The notes under the pieces were generated by a model. That model was given only the letters and a program-made list of their open reading frames with translations. It did not search any database and had not been told where the DNA came from. DNA of 64,000 bases, taken from positions 3,675,001-3,739,000 of the forward strand of contig NZ_CP095413.1 in NCBI RefSeq assembly GCF_023016285.1, written 5' to 3'. The stretch is from Muricauda sp. SCSIO 64092 (GTDB lineage Bacteria > Bacteroidota > Bacteroidia > Flavobacteriales > Flavobacteriaceae). Positions 54,501 through 63,588 of this stretch are shown here, in pieces (the first letter of the stretch is position 1; the number at the start of each line of letters is the position of its first letter). The position numbers and the translations under genes are program-made.

Positions 54501-55832
54501 TTAACTGGGGAGTAACACCTTGACCTTTTTGTTCCTGAACTGCTTTGAAGCTATCAATAGGGCAATGAGAAGAAAGATAAAACCACCGGTCATAAAGACC
54601 AGGGTCGTTATTTTTTCAAATAGGATACCTCCCATCACCAGTCCAAACATGCTGGCAATACTTCCCACGGAAGTACCATACCCCTGAATGGCACCCTGTG
54701 TACTATTATTGCCAGTGCGGGACAATAGTGCCATGAAGCTGGGCCACATAAGACCATTGCCCAGGGAAAGAAAGGTTATGGCAACGTATAAAAGCACTAA
54801 TTGCCGTTGGGACAATAAAAAGAAACTTGTGGCCAATAACAAGGATCCCATAAGCACCAATGCGTGACTTGAGAATATTTTGGAAAGTCGATTCAATACC
54901 GGTCCCTGGACAAAGAACATAATTAGACTAGAATAGGCCAGGAACAGCCCTAAATCCACGGCGGACCAATTAAGAGTACCACTGGCATAAATGGGCAGTC
55001 CGGCATAGAAAAGGCTAAAAGCAAAAAAGGTCAGGAAATAGACCAGATACAAGATGGGCACTCCACTAATTTTCAAGACCTGTTTTAAGCCATTTCTGTT
55101 TTCCGGGAGCAGGGCATCGCTACCTTCCGTAAAGCAATCTTTATGCTCCACTTGAAAAAACCGTCGTACGTTTTTTAGTGAGATGTTTCCTGTATCAACG
55201 ATACAGGGAACACTTTCCTCCAATCTAAAACCGATAACGATTATTGCTATTAGGGATATGCCTGCAGCAATCAATAGGGGCAACACCTCCCCGATTATGG
55301 TACTGGCAAGAAGACCTGCAAACGCAGGACCGATCACGAAGCCCAAACTGGTTGATGCCCCCATTTTTCCAAAATTTTGGTTACGGTCCCCATCGGTTGA
55401 AATGTCGGACATATATGCATTGGCCACTGATATGTTCCCTCCGGTAAACCCATCAAGGACGCGCGCCAAAAAAATGGTCAAGAGTGGGAGGGTCATGAGG
55501 TAAGAACCCGTAAGTTCCGTGTTTTGTCCCCATACTTCCGTGTTGGGCAGAATAAAGGCCAGAAGGAACAATAGCCATGCCAAAAAAGTACCTGACTGTG
55601 ATAGCATCAATACCTTTTTTCTTCCAATTTTATCGGACAGCCTTCCCAAAATAGGGGCACCTATAAATTGAAAGAACGGATAAGTCGCCCCAAGAATTCC
55701 ATAAATAAAACCATTACCCCCAAAATCGGTGACGATAAAAATCAATATGGGCATCACCACACTGTACCCCAGTATACCGATGAAATTTACCAACAGGATT
55801 GGGAAAATTCTGGATTTAAAAAAAGCGAACAA
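54501..55832 (-). CDS. MFS drug-efflux-type transporter, 443 aa
   Basis: Twelve hydrophobic segments. MFS motif A in the TM2-3 loop is GRLSDKIGRKKVL (residues ~60-72), and the TM1 region FPILLVNFIGILGYSVVMPI resembles TetA/multidrug exporters. It is a proton-driven exporter by family; the substrate is unknown. The start is uncertain: the frame has no ATG between an in-frame TGA (55848-55850) and TM1, so TTG at 55832 is proposed. Downstream ATG starts would delete TM1. The stop lies ~40 bp before operator site A of the following cluster, so it is not necessarily part of that regulon. Confidence 0.88.
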   Translation of the reverse strand: MFAFFKSRIFPILLVNFIGILGYSVVMPILIFIVTDFGGNGFIYGILGATYPFFQFIGAPILGRLSDKIGRKKVLMLSQSGTFLAWLLFLLAFILPNTEVWGQNTELTGSYLMTLPLLTIFLARVLDGFTGGNISVANAYMSDISTDGDRNQNFGKMGASTSLGFVIGPAFAGLLASTIIGEVLPLLIAAGISLIAIIVIGFRLEESVPCIVDTGNISLKNVRRFFQVEHKDCFTEGSDALLPENRNGLKQVLKISGVPILYLVYFLTFFAFSLFYAGLPIYASGTLNWSAVDLGLFLAYSSLIMFFVQGPVLNRLSKIFSSHALVLMGSLLLATSFFLLSQRQLVLLYVAITFLSLGNGLMWPSFMALLSRTGNNSTQGAIQGYGTSVGSIASMFGLVMGGILFEKITTLVFMTGGFIFLLIALLIASKQFRNKKVKVLLPS

Positions 55833-56088
55833 CTTGGATTTGTTTAGTCAGGACCTGAAGATACTCAATTAATGGGTTGAAGCCGAAGTAAGCCGGAATT
55901 AAAAAGATTTTTCCGCTTCGCTATTCAACGGTTCGTCCCTCCTTCGAAAACATAACTTCAACACCGTTTTGGGGTTAATGTAAAATTGCCCTAAAAACTT
56001 AGGGCATCTACATCTTTACTGGAAGGGGTGCTTGAACGTACGTTACACTCCCGTTGCGCGGTACCCGGATGCGGATGTCAATGGATTC

Positions 56089-56910
56089 TTATACTCCATT
56101 TATAAATTGAATGGCTCGGTCAAGGGCTTCTGGGGTACGTAAGATCCTGAAATGTCCGGTCCCCGTTAGCTCCATAAAACGTGCATTTTTCCACTGTTCC
56201 TTTACTTTTTTTGAACGTTCAATAGGGATCACAGCATCATTTTTATCGTGAAGGATCAGTGCTTTTTCCACTTGGATCTGACTCACAAAATCAGAAACAT
56301 TCAACTCGGCCACGCTGGATTGAAGTTCCATTTCCAATCTGGCGACAAGCCTGTTTTTTACATTTTCCGTGATGCCTACCTGCTGGGCCACATCATTGAT
56401 TCGTTCCAAAAACCGGTTGGGGACTGTAAACAGTACATAGGTCTCAATACGGATATCGGGGTTTTTAAAAAGTGCATAGGTTGTGGCGACACCGCCAAAG
56501 GAATGGCTGACCAGTTTAGCAACCTCGAACTTTTTGATCAATACCCCCACGAGTTCCGCGAACTCAAAAAGACTGGTCTTTCCTTTGCTGCTAAATCCGT
56601 GGGATGGGGCATCAAAAGCATAAATGGTATAATCGTATTGCCGTAGGGCCTGGATTAAATCGGTAAAATTTCCGGCCTGACCTTCCCAACCGTGGATCGG
56701 CAAAATACGGTTGTCCCCTCCGAGCCAGGTGTATAATTGAATGTCAAAGTCCTGAAATCTAAATGTTTCCTGTTCAGCTTGATCCAGAACTACGAGCTCA
56801 TGTGGCCTTAATTTACGGATTTGTGGACTGGTCAATTGATGGTACGCAAAAGCGACCACCCTATTAGGGAAAAGGATGGAGGCTATACGAACAAACCATT
56901 TTTTTAGCAC
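56089..56910 (-). CDS. Alpha/beta hydrolase, 273 aa
   Basis: The start is GTG at 56910, forced by an in-frame TAG six bases upstream. Seen: oxyanion-side HGWEGQAGNF, YAFDAPSHGFSS, the nucleophile elbow VSHSFGGVATT (Ser at the GxSxG-like SHSFGG), the acid in LILHDKNDAVIPIER and the catalytic His in TGTGHFRIL. This is the full catalytic set of a serine hydrolase. Residues 1-25 are hydrophobic with basic residues and may be a membrane anchor. It is isolated on the minus strand; the natural ester substrate is unknown. Confidence 0.85.
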   Translation of the reverse strand: MLKKWFVRIASILFPNRVVAFAYHQLTSPQIRKLRPHELVVLDQAEQETFRFQDFDIQLYTWLGGDNRILPIHGWEGQAGNFTDLIQALRQYDYTIYAFDAPSHGFSSKGKTSLFEFAELVGVLIKKFEVAKLVSHSFGGVATTYALFKNPDIRIETYVLFTVPNRFLERINDVAQQVGITENVKNRLVARLEMELQSSVAELNVSDFVSQIQVEKALILHDKNDAVIPIERSKKVKEQWKNARFMELTGTGHFRILRTPEALDRAIQFINGV

Positions 56911-57307
56911 TCGTTTCTAAATCTTACGATTCGTTCGGTAAAAACCCCAATCCAAAAAGGAATCAAAACAGAAACCAGGTTCGGGACCGGGATTACCGTG
57001 GACGTAAAAGTACGGAATGGGATGGGGAATGTCCCCAATTCATTCCCAAAATCAGTGCAAGATTCCCGTAATTATTGGGTAAATGGCCAGTCAGATGATA
57101 ACTCTGGAGCTAAGCTTTTTCATAAATCCTGGATGTCAATTGGTAGGATCGGAGATTTTCCATTACATGTTCCTTGGATGGGGTTCCTGGAAGGGTAATT
57201 ATAGTATCTAAATGATGCGATAAGCGGTCAAGAGCTATTTTATGGTAACGGTTGCCAAAGTAGGTATGCCATCAATTTTCACAATGGGAAGGGATTACAT
57301 TTAATGC
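56911..57307. other. Intergenic region between hydrolase gene and efflux operon
   Basis: About 400 bp. A 66-codon plus-strand frame (56998-57198) has no recognisable family or ribosome-binding context and is probably chance. Nothing else convincing seen. Confidence 0.4.
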
Positions 57308-57346
57308 AAAAAAACAGCGACCCCCGATGTTGGGAAATCGCCGTTT
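57308..57346 (-). terminator. Terminator of the RND efflux operon
   Basis: In the minus-strand transcript AAACGGCGA pairs with TCGCTGTTT (one G-U pair) and is followed by a run of T (complement of the A run 57308-57314), about 30 nt beyond the outer-membrane factor stop codon. Confidence 0.7.
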
Positions 57347-57375
57347 TGTCCAACACTAAAACGGTTGTTGTGTGG

Positions 57376-58845
57376 TTATTTGGATGCTGACAATTTTATG
57401 GTTTCAAACTGTTCCTCCAACTCTTTATCGGAAATGATTTCCCATCCTCCACCCAGGGCTTTGTAAATGGCAATCAAGGATGTGGCCGAAGCAATTTCGC
57501 TAATGGCCAGTTGGTTTTCGGCCAGCAATAGGGTATTGTCGGTGTTGAGGTAATCTATAAAACTGTCCAGACCCGCATTAAATCGTTTTTGTGCAATTTC
57601 CGCTGCTTCTGCACTGGCGATAGCGGATTTTTGCAAGGTCTCCCGGCGTTCCAACTCATTGGTGTAATTGGTCATTGCCGTGCTGATTTCCTCCAAAGCC
57701 TCCAAAACGGTTTTTTCGTAGCGTTGCAAAGCGGCCAGCGTTAAGGCATCGTTCCGGTTTATTTGCTGTTTTACCCTACCTAGATTAAAGGCAGCCCAGC
57801 TTATGTTGGGAATAATACTCCAGGTAAAGGATTCGTTGTTCCCGAAGTTGGAAAAATCCACTGCGGAAAAGCCAATGGATCCCCCAAACCTGATATTTGG
57901 ATAGAGTTCGGTTACGGAAAGATTGTATTGTGCTATTTGTTGTTGCAATTGGGCTTCTGCCAATCTTACGTCAGGACGTCTTCGCAATAAGTCGGTAATG
58001 TTTCCAAGGGTCACCGAAACTGGTAAATTGGGAAGTGGTTTTTTGTCCACCAGGCTTTCATCCAGATTTCCGGGGACCTCCCCAATCAAAACGCTCAAGC
58101 TGTTCTTTAGCGCAGTTATTCTTGCCTTTAACGGAGGAATGGTCGCACGGGTGTTTTCCAATTGGGCCAAGGCACGGGAAACATCCAAGCTGTTGCTGGT
58201 GCCGGCCTCCTTTAATCTTACCGTTAAATCATAAGTGGCTTGTTGTCCTTTCAGGTTGCGTTGGGCAATATCCAATTGGTATTGTGCCCCTCGGAATTCC
58301 ATGTAATTTCTGGCTACCTCTGCAAAGATGCTCACATACACCCCCTGTATGTCGGCAAGGGCGGTTTGCTGGTTGGCGTAAGCAGCTTTAATCCGATTGG
58401 AAACCCTACCAAAAACATCGGTTTCCCAAAAGGCATCAAAGCTTCCGTTGTAGGTAGTGAATGTAGGATTGGCCCCGGGAACAAAAATGTTTTCTCCCAA
58501 ACGGGTTCGGGTAACATCGCCATTGGCCGTGACAGTGGGCAATCGGTCCAGTTTTGTTCCTTTTAGTGCTGCCCTTGAGGCATGGAAGTTGGCAATGCCT
58601 GCATTGATTTCCAGATTATGCCTTCTGGCCTTTTGGATTAAGGTGTCCAAAATGGAATCGTCAAATTCCGACCACCATTCGGTTACCGTTTCACTTTGTG
58701 CCTCGTTAAAGGCAACGTGATCAATTACATTTTTTACGTAATCCTGTTCGATTTCAATGTTTGAGTTGACTTCAAAGTCCCTTTTGGTAATTCCACAGGA
58801 AACCAGTATCAAGGACAGTAATATTAGTAGTGTTGGATTTTTCAT
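57376..58845 (-). CDS. Outer-membrane efflux factor (TolC/NodT-type lipoprotein), 489 aa
   Basis: The start at 58845 gives a lipoprotein signal peptide, MKNPTLLILLSLILVSCG, with lipobox LVSC and lipid cysteine at residue 17; the longer frame to 58926 adds no signal. The body has the two TolC-like repeats (alpha-helical barrel stretches such as ALAQLENTRATIPPLKARIT and LRRRPDVRLAEAQLQQQIAQ, the NodT family DVRxAE motif), and ends near QFETIKLSAS. It forms the outer-membrane channel of the tripartite pump with the two upstream genes. It has its own operator/promoter (site B) in the 92-nt gap after the permease. Confidence 0.93.
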   Translation of the reverse strand: MKNPTLLILLSLILVSCGITKRDFEVNSNIEIEQDYVKNVIDHVAFNEAQSETVTEWWSEFDDSILDTLIQKARRHNLEINAGIANFHASRAALKGTKLDRLPTVTANGDVTRTRLGENIFVPGANPTFTTYNGSFDAFWETDVFGRVSNRIKAAYANQQTALADIQGVYVSIFAEVARNYMEFRGAQYQLDIAQRNLKGQQATYDLTVRLKEAGTSNSLDVSRALAQLENTRATIPPLKARITALKNSLSVLIGEVPGNLDESLVDKKPLPNLPVSVTLGNITDLLRRRPDVRLAEAQLQQQIAQYNLSVTELYPNIRFGGSIGFSAVDFSNFGNNESFTWSIIPNISWAAFNLGRVKQQINRNDALTLAALQRYEKTVLEALEEISTAMTNYTNELERRETLQKSAIASAEAAEIAQKRFNAGLDSFIDYLNTDNTLLLAENQLAISEIASATSLIAIYKALGGGWEIISDKELEEQFETIKLSASK

Positions 58846-58868
58846 GTTTTCTATTTTTAATTTATTGT

Positions 58869-58934
58869 CAAAGTTCGGTCCGGATGGATGCTTCCGGTTA
58901 ACCAAAAACACCCGTCCCATGACCAAAATCTAAT
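58869..58934 (-). promoter_or_regulatory. Bipartite AraC-type operator plus promoter, site B
   Basis: CAAAGTTC (58869-58876, the same -7-like octamer as site A), 20 bp, GTTAACC (58897-58903), 15 bp, ATGACCAAAATCTAAT (58919-58934). It begins 3 bp after the permease stop and ends 23 nt before the outer-membrane factor start, so the factor can be transcribed independently. Confidence 0.7.
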
Positions 58935-58937
58935 ATG

Positions 58938-61900
58938 TTATTGTGCCGATTGGATTTGATATTGGGTCGTATCGATCGTACCCGTCTTTTTGGTTTTGGT
59001 TGTCCATTTTCTACCCAGGTAATAGAACACTGGGGTAAGGAAAATTCCGAATAGGGTAACACCGAGCATTCCGCTGAACACGGCGATACCCAATGCGTTT
59101 CGCAGTTCAGCACCGGCCCCGGTGGCGATGGCCAAGGGTACCACCCCTAAAATAAAGGCCATTGCAGTCATTAAAATTGGACGTAAGCGTAACTTGGAAG
59201 CTTCAATAACCGCTGTTCTTAGGTCCGTTCCCTGATCTTCCAACTGTTTGGCGAACTCCACAATCAATATGGCATTCTTACTGGCAAGGCCTACCAGGAC
59301 CACCAGCCCGATCTGTACCATAATATTATTGTCCAATCCTGCAAGATTGATCCCTACCATAGCGGATAAGAGCACCATGGGCACGATAAAGATAACGGCC
59401 AATGGAAGTACCAAACTTTCAAATTGTGCGGCCAACAGCAAGAACACAAAGACCACGGCAAGTAGGAAGGCGATTCCAGCCGTATTTCCGGTCTGTTTTT
59501 GTTGATAGGCCATTTCGGTCCACTCAAAGGAAATTCCCTGGGGTAAAATTTCATTGGCCAGTTCCTCCATTCTATCCAAAGCCTGTCCTGTACTGAAGCC
59601 AGGAGCGATATCCCCAACCAATGATGCCGATGGATACAGGTTGAATCTTGGAATCCTGTTGGGCCCGGCAATATCCTTTTGAGTGCTTATGGTACCCAAT
59701 GGCACCATATCCCCGTACTGGTTTCTTACCTTAATTCTGGAAATGTCATCCGGGGTCAATCTGTTGGGAGCATCTGCCTGTGCCGTTACCTGATAGGTCC
59801 TGCCCAGGTAATTGAATTCGTTGACAAATGCGGAACCCAGATACACTTCCAGGGATTGGAATACATCGGCTACATTAATGCCCAATTGTTCGGCTTTTAC
59901 GCGGTCAATGTCCAAATACAATTGTGGGGTCTGATTGTTGAAGAACGTAAACACGCTATTTAAGATAGGATCTTGATTGGCAGCGGCGGCCAATTGATAT
60001 GTAGCGTTCAACAGCGCTTCCGTACCTAGGTTGGCCCGATCCTGGACCATCATTCGGAATCCCCCCGCATTACCAATACCACGGACGGAAGGGGGAGGAA
60101 TGACCACAACAAAAGCGTCATCCACTGCTGCCATTTTTGCGCGAAGTGTTCCCAATAAGTCCTCGTAACCAATTCCTTTTTCCGTTCTTACGTCAAAATC
60201 CTCAAGGGTGACGAAAATCGCTGCGGCATTGGAAGCGTTGGTAAAGGAGGCCCCATCAAAACCGGTAAAGGATACTGCGGTTTCTACCCCATCAACTTCC
60301 AATAACACATCAAGGGCATCATTGACCACTTTGTCGGTTCTGGATAGGGAGGCACCAGGTGGCAACTGAATGGCGGTGATAAAATATTGCTGGTCCATGG
60401 CGGGCACAAATCCCGTGGGTACCCTATTAAACTGAAATCCCGTAAGGGCAATCAGTCCTCCATATACGATCATGACCATGGTGCTGGTCCTGACCAATTT
60501 TCCAACACTATTACCGTACCGCAAGGAAAGTCCATCCATAAAACGGTTAAAACCGTCACCAATAAATTTGAAAGGGCGCAATATCCATGGTGATTTTTTC
60601 TTGCTGTCGTGTGCTTTATTGCGCATCAACAATGCCGCCATAGCGGGGCTTAAGGTGAGTGACACGAAAACCGAAATGGCGGTGGCCACCGCAATTGTCA
60701 ACCCAAATTGTTTGTAGAACTGTCCTGAGATGCCCTCGAGGAATGTCGTTGGGATAAAAACGGCAATCAATACCAATCCAATGGCCACTAAGGCACCACC
60801 AACTTCATCCATGGTTTTTCGTGCCGCCTCTTTGGGTGATAGTCCCTTGGCCAGATACCGTTCCATATTCTCAACCACAACAATGGCATCATCCACTACA
60901 ATCCCAATGGCCAGTACCAATCCAAACAACGTAAGGTTGTTCAAGGAGAATCCCAATCCCTGCATCACTGCAAAAGTTCCAATTAAGGAAACGGGGATGG
61001 CCAAAATAGGAATGATGGCGGCCCGCCAGGACTGTAGGAAAAGCAGAATGACCAATATGACAAGTATGATGGCTTCAAAAATGGTATGGTAGACCTCATC
61101 CACCGATTTTTGTACAAATTCGGTAGGATTATAGGCAATTTTATATTCCAGGTCTTCAGGGAAATTCTTTGAAAGCTCCGCCACTTTTTCCTGAATGGCA
61201 GCAGCGGTTTCAAGGGCATTTCCACCGGGTTGCTGATAAATGGGCATCGCGATGGCAGGGTCCTTTCCCAAATATCCCTTGGTAGCGTAATTCTGCGCGC
61301 CCAATTCTACTCGACCTACATCCTTTAATTGAACAATACGACCATTTTCACCAGCTTTGATGATGATGTTTTCAAACTGTTCCTGGGTCACCAATTTTCC
61401 CTGGGTCTGGACGTTGATTTCAAAAGCCGATTGGTTACCTGATGGCAAGGTGTTCAAAGTACCGCTGGCAATCTGTACGTTCTGAGCCCTAAGGGCAGAA
61501 ACCACCTCACCTGCGGTCATATCCAAATTGGCGATTCTATCGGGATCCAGCCAAATGCGCATGGCATATTCTGCTGCGCCAAAGATTTGGATATCACCCA
61601 CCCCTTTGATTCGGGCGATCTGATCGATCATCTGCAGGGTGGCATAGTTGCCAATATAGGTCTGGTCATAGGTTTTATTGGGGGAGTACATATTGACCAC
61701 CAATAGAATATCCGGAGACACCTTGTTGGTGGTGATTCCCAACCTACGAACGGATTCCGGTAGTCGGGGTTCCGCGATGGCCACCCGATTTTGGACCTGA
61801 ACCTGGGCACGATCCAGGTCGGTTCCCAATTCGAACGCTACCTGGATGGAGACCACTCCATCCGCGGAAGACTGGGAGGTCATATAGATCATTCCCTCCA

Positions 61901-62120
61901 CTCCGTTGATTTCCTGCTCCAAAGGGGTGGCAACGGTTTCTGAGAGGGTCTGTGCATTTGCCCCGGGATAGGTAGCCACTACCTGAACGGTTGGAGGTGC
62001 TACATCCGGGAACTGTGAAACTGGCAAGGAGACGTATGCCAATCCGCCCACAATCACGATCAGGATGCTGAGCACCGCTGCGAAAATGGGTCTTTTGATG
62101 AAAATGTGACTAAATTTCAT
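58938..62120 (-). CDS. RND multidrug efflux permease (HAE1/AcrB-like), 1060 aa
   Basis: Inner-membrane proton-antiport pump subunit. The N-terminus MKFSHIFIKRPIFAAVLSIL starts TM1. The TM4 proton-relay pair D410-D411 is seen in GIVVDDAIVVVENMERYL. The porter domain contains NRVAIAEPRLPESVRRLGI. The later VGLASKNAILIVEFAKQ carries the conserved TM10 lysine. The C-terminal ATGAGAELRNALGIAVFSGM is typical of HAE1 exporters. Length (1060) is normal. Upstream is the adaptor (133-nt gap with a strong hairpin), downstream the outer-membrane factor. Substrates cannot be read from sequence. Confidence 0.97.
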   Translation of the reverse strand: MKFSHIFIKRPIFAAVLSILIVIVGGLAYVSLPVSQFPDVAPPTVQVVATYPGANAQTLSETVATPLEQEINGVEGMIYMTSQSSADGVVSIQVAFELGTDLDRAQVQVQNRVAIAEPRLPESVRRLGITTNKVSPDILLVVNMYSPNKTYDQTYIGNYATLQMIDQIARIKGVGDIQIFGAAEYAMRIWLDPDRIANLDMTAGEVVSALRAQNVQIASGTLNTLPSGNQSAFEINVQTQGKLVTQEQFENIIIKAGENGRIVQLKDVGRVELGAQNYATKGYLGKDPAIAMPIYQQPGGNALETAAAIQEKVAELSKNFPEDLEYKIAYNPTEFVQKSVDEVYHTIFEAIILVILVILLFLQSWRAAIIPILAIPVSLIGTFAVMQGLGFSLNNLTLFGLVLAIGIVVDDAIVVVENMERYLAKGLSPKEAARKTMDEVGGALVAIGLVLIAVFIPTTFLEGISGQFYKQFGLTIAVATAISVFVSLTLSPAMAALLMRNKAHDSKKKSPWILRPFKFIGDGFNRFMDGLSLRYGNSVGKLVRTSTMVMIVYGGLIALTGFQFNRVPTGFVPAMDQQYFITAIQLPPGASLSRTDKVVNDALDVLLEVDGVETAVSFTGFDGASFTNASNAAAIFVTLEDFDVRTEKGIGYEDLLGTLRAKMAAVDDAFVVVIPPPSVRGIGNAGGFRMMVQDRANLGTEALLNATYQLAAAANQDPILNSVFTFFNNQTPQLYLDIDRVKAEQLGINVADVFQSLEVYLGSAFVNEFNYLGRTYQVTAQADAPNRLTPDDISRIKVRNQYGDMVPLGTISTQKDIAGPNRIPRFNLYPSASLVGDIAPGFSTGQALDRMEELANEILPQGISFEWTEMAYQQKQTGNTAGIAFLLAVVFVFLLLAAQFESLVLPLAVIFIVPMVLLSAMVGINLAGLDNNIMVQIGLVVLVGLASKNAILIVEFAKQLEDQGTDLRTAVIEASKLRLRPILMTAMAFILGVVPLAIATGAGAELRNALGIAVFSGMLGVTLFGIFLTPVFYYLGRKWTTKTKKTGTIDTTQYQIQSAQ

Positions 62121-62181
62121 GATTTCTATTTTTTTAGTGTTGGATTGCCATTAGCTTCGCTAAGGACAAGCGTATCCCTGT

Positions 62182-62219
62182 CGCCCTCTTTTTTCCATTC
62201 CCTTTGAATGGAGAGGGCG
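62182..62219 (-). other. Intercistronic hairpin between efflux adaptor and permease
   Basis: CGCCCTC at 62182-62188 pairs with GAGGGCG at 62213-62219, and CCATTC with GAATGG inside, leaving a ~5-nt T bulge and a 5-nt loop. No T run follows in transcript orientation, so it looks like an mRNA stability or processing element rather than a terminator. Confidence 0.55.
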
Positions 62220-62253
62220 CTAACGGAATACAATAAGATTCTTGGGTTTCTGG

Positions 62254-63480
62254 TTATTCTGTGGATGCGATGGCAAAGGCTTCCTTTGTCGCTATTGGGG
62301 ATTTTTCGATGGGACGGACCGCAACCCCCGGTCTAATCTTTTGGATGTTATTGGTAATGAGTTTGTCTTCAACGGTCAACCCATTTCTAATGATTCGCAA
62401 TCCATTGGTATGCAATGGGCCCAATTCTATATTTTTGGTGGTGACCGTATTGTCCGCGCCCAAAACATAAACGAAACGTACGGATTGGTTGGTCCCAATG
62501 ATTTCATCGGGAATCATTATGGCTTCATGTTCCGCACTGCCCAACAATCTTGCCTTTCCGAACATTCCGGGCTCAATTAGGCCATCTTCGTTGTCCAATG
62601 TGGCACGTCCCTCTATGGTTCCGGTACTTCTATCAATTTCATTGTCTACAAAATCCATAACGGCTTCGTGGGTATAGTCGGCTTCATCCTGGAGTTTCAA
62701 TAGCACTGGATTTGCAGTGGAACGTGAGGAACCCCTTTCCCCATTTTGGGCCAGGCGGGAATACTTCAAATAGTCCGATTCACTTCCCCTAAAGTAAAAG
62801 TGGATGGGGCTAGTAGCCACAATTGTGGTAAGGAGCGTTGAATTTGATGAACCACCATCTATCAAGTTGCCCTCATTGACCATATCCCGACTTACCCGAC
62901 CGGAAATTGGTGCCTTTACCCTGGTAAATTCAAGGTTCAATTTGGCATTGTCCACAGCAGCCTGGGCCAATTGCAGTGTGGCTTTTGCCCCTGCCAATGC
63001 TTGTTGCCTATGGTCATACTCCTCCAAGGAAACCGCTCCCGATTCACGTAGGGACCGTACACGGTTAAAGTTATCCTGGGCCGTTGTTAAATTAGCCAGT
63101 GCCTGACCGTAACCGGCCCTGGCCTGGTTCAACGCAATTTTGAAGGGGCGTTGGTCTATGGTAAAGAGAACATCACCTTTTGTAACGTCCTGGCCATCCT
63201 TAAAACTTACGTTTTCAATATAACCGCTCACCCTTGCCCGGACTTCCACCCGGTTGCTGGCTTCGAAACGACCGGTGTACTCGTCCCATTCCGTGATTTT
63301 TTCAAATATGGGATGGGAAACCTCTACCTGGAGTCCTTGTGGCTCGTTTTGTGCCAATTCCTTTTTTTCTGTTTTGTCAAAGGCCGAAAAGACCACTAAT
63401 GCCATTACGGCAAGCATCATGGTAAAAATCACAAAGACCCTTACACTTAAATTGCCGGTTTTTAAATTGATTGTTTTCAT
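62254..63480 (-). CDS. RND efflux periplasmic adaptor (membrane fusion protein), 408 aa
   Basis: The N-terminal anchor is a single hydrophobic segment (VRVFVIFTMMLAVMALVVFS) after MKTINLKTGN. The lipoyl/hairpin order is typical: WDEYTGRFEASNRVEVRARV, YIENVSFKDGQDVTKGDVLF, a coiled-coil hairpin around residues ~105-165, then the second lipoyl half FTRVKAPISGRVSRDMVNEG and beta-barrel DEADYTHEAVMDFVDNEID. It bridges the permease and the outer-membrane channel. First gene of the operon, with operator site C upstream. Confidence 0.95.
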   Translation of the reverse strand: MKTINLKTGNLSVRVFVIFTMMLAVMALVVFSAFDKTEKKELAQNEPQGLQVEVSHPIFEKITEWDEYTGRFEASNRVEVRARVSGYIENVSFKDGQDVTKGDVLFTIDQRPFKIALNQARAGYGQALANLTTAQDNFNRVRSLRESGAVSLEEYDHRQQALAGAKATLQLAQAAVDNAKLNLEFTRVKAPISGRVSRDMVNEGNLIDGGSSNSTLLTTIVATSPIHFYFRGSESDYLKYSRLAQNGERGSSRSTANPVLLKLQDEADYTHEAVMDFVDNEIDRSTGTIEGRATLDNEDGLIEPGMFGKARLLGSAEHEAIMIPDEIIGTNQSVRFVYVLGADNTVTTKNIELGPLHTNGLRIIRNGLTVEDKLITNNIQKIRPGVAVRPIEKSPIATKEAFAIASTE

Positions 63481-63522
63481 TGTACTGTATTTTATTTTTT
63501 GTGTTGTTTAAATTTTACAGTA

Positions 63523-63588
63523 CAAATGTATTTGGGGAAGGCACCCTGGTGTTAACCAAAATCATAGTGGAAATGACCAAAATGTAAG
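63523..63588 (-). promoter_or_regulatory. Bipartite AraC-type operator plus promoter, site C
   Basis: CAAATGTA (63523-63530; TACATTTG in coding sense, a perfect TAnnTTTG -7 box), 20 bp, GTTAACC (63551-63557), 15 bp, ATGACCAAAATGTAAG (63573-63588). The GGTTAAC half takes the place where a -33 box would be, as in class II activation. It drives the adaptor-permease operon, 42 nt from -7 box to start codon. Confidence 0.75.

Noticed and set aside
56998..57198. 66-codon frame near the efflux operon
   Set aside because: No recognisable family, no upstream signals, AT-rich intergenic context.
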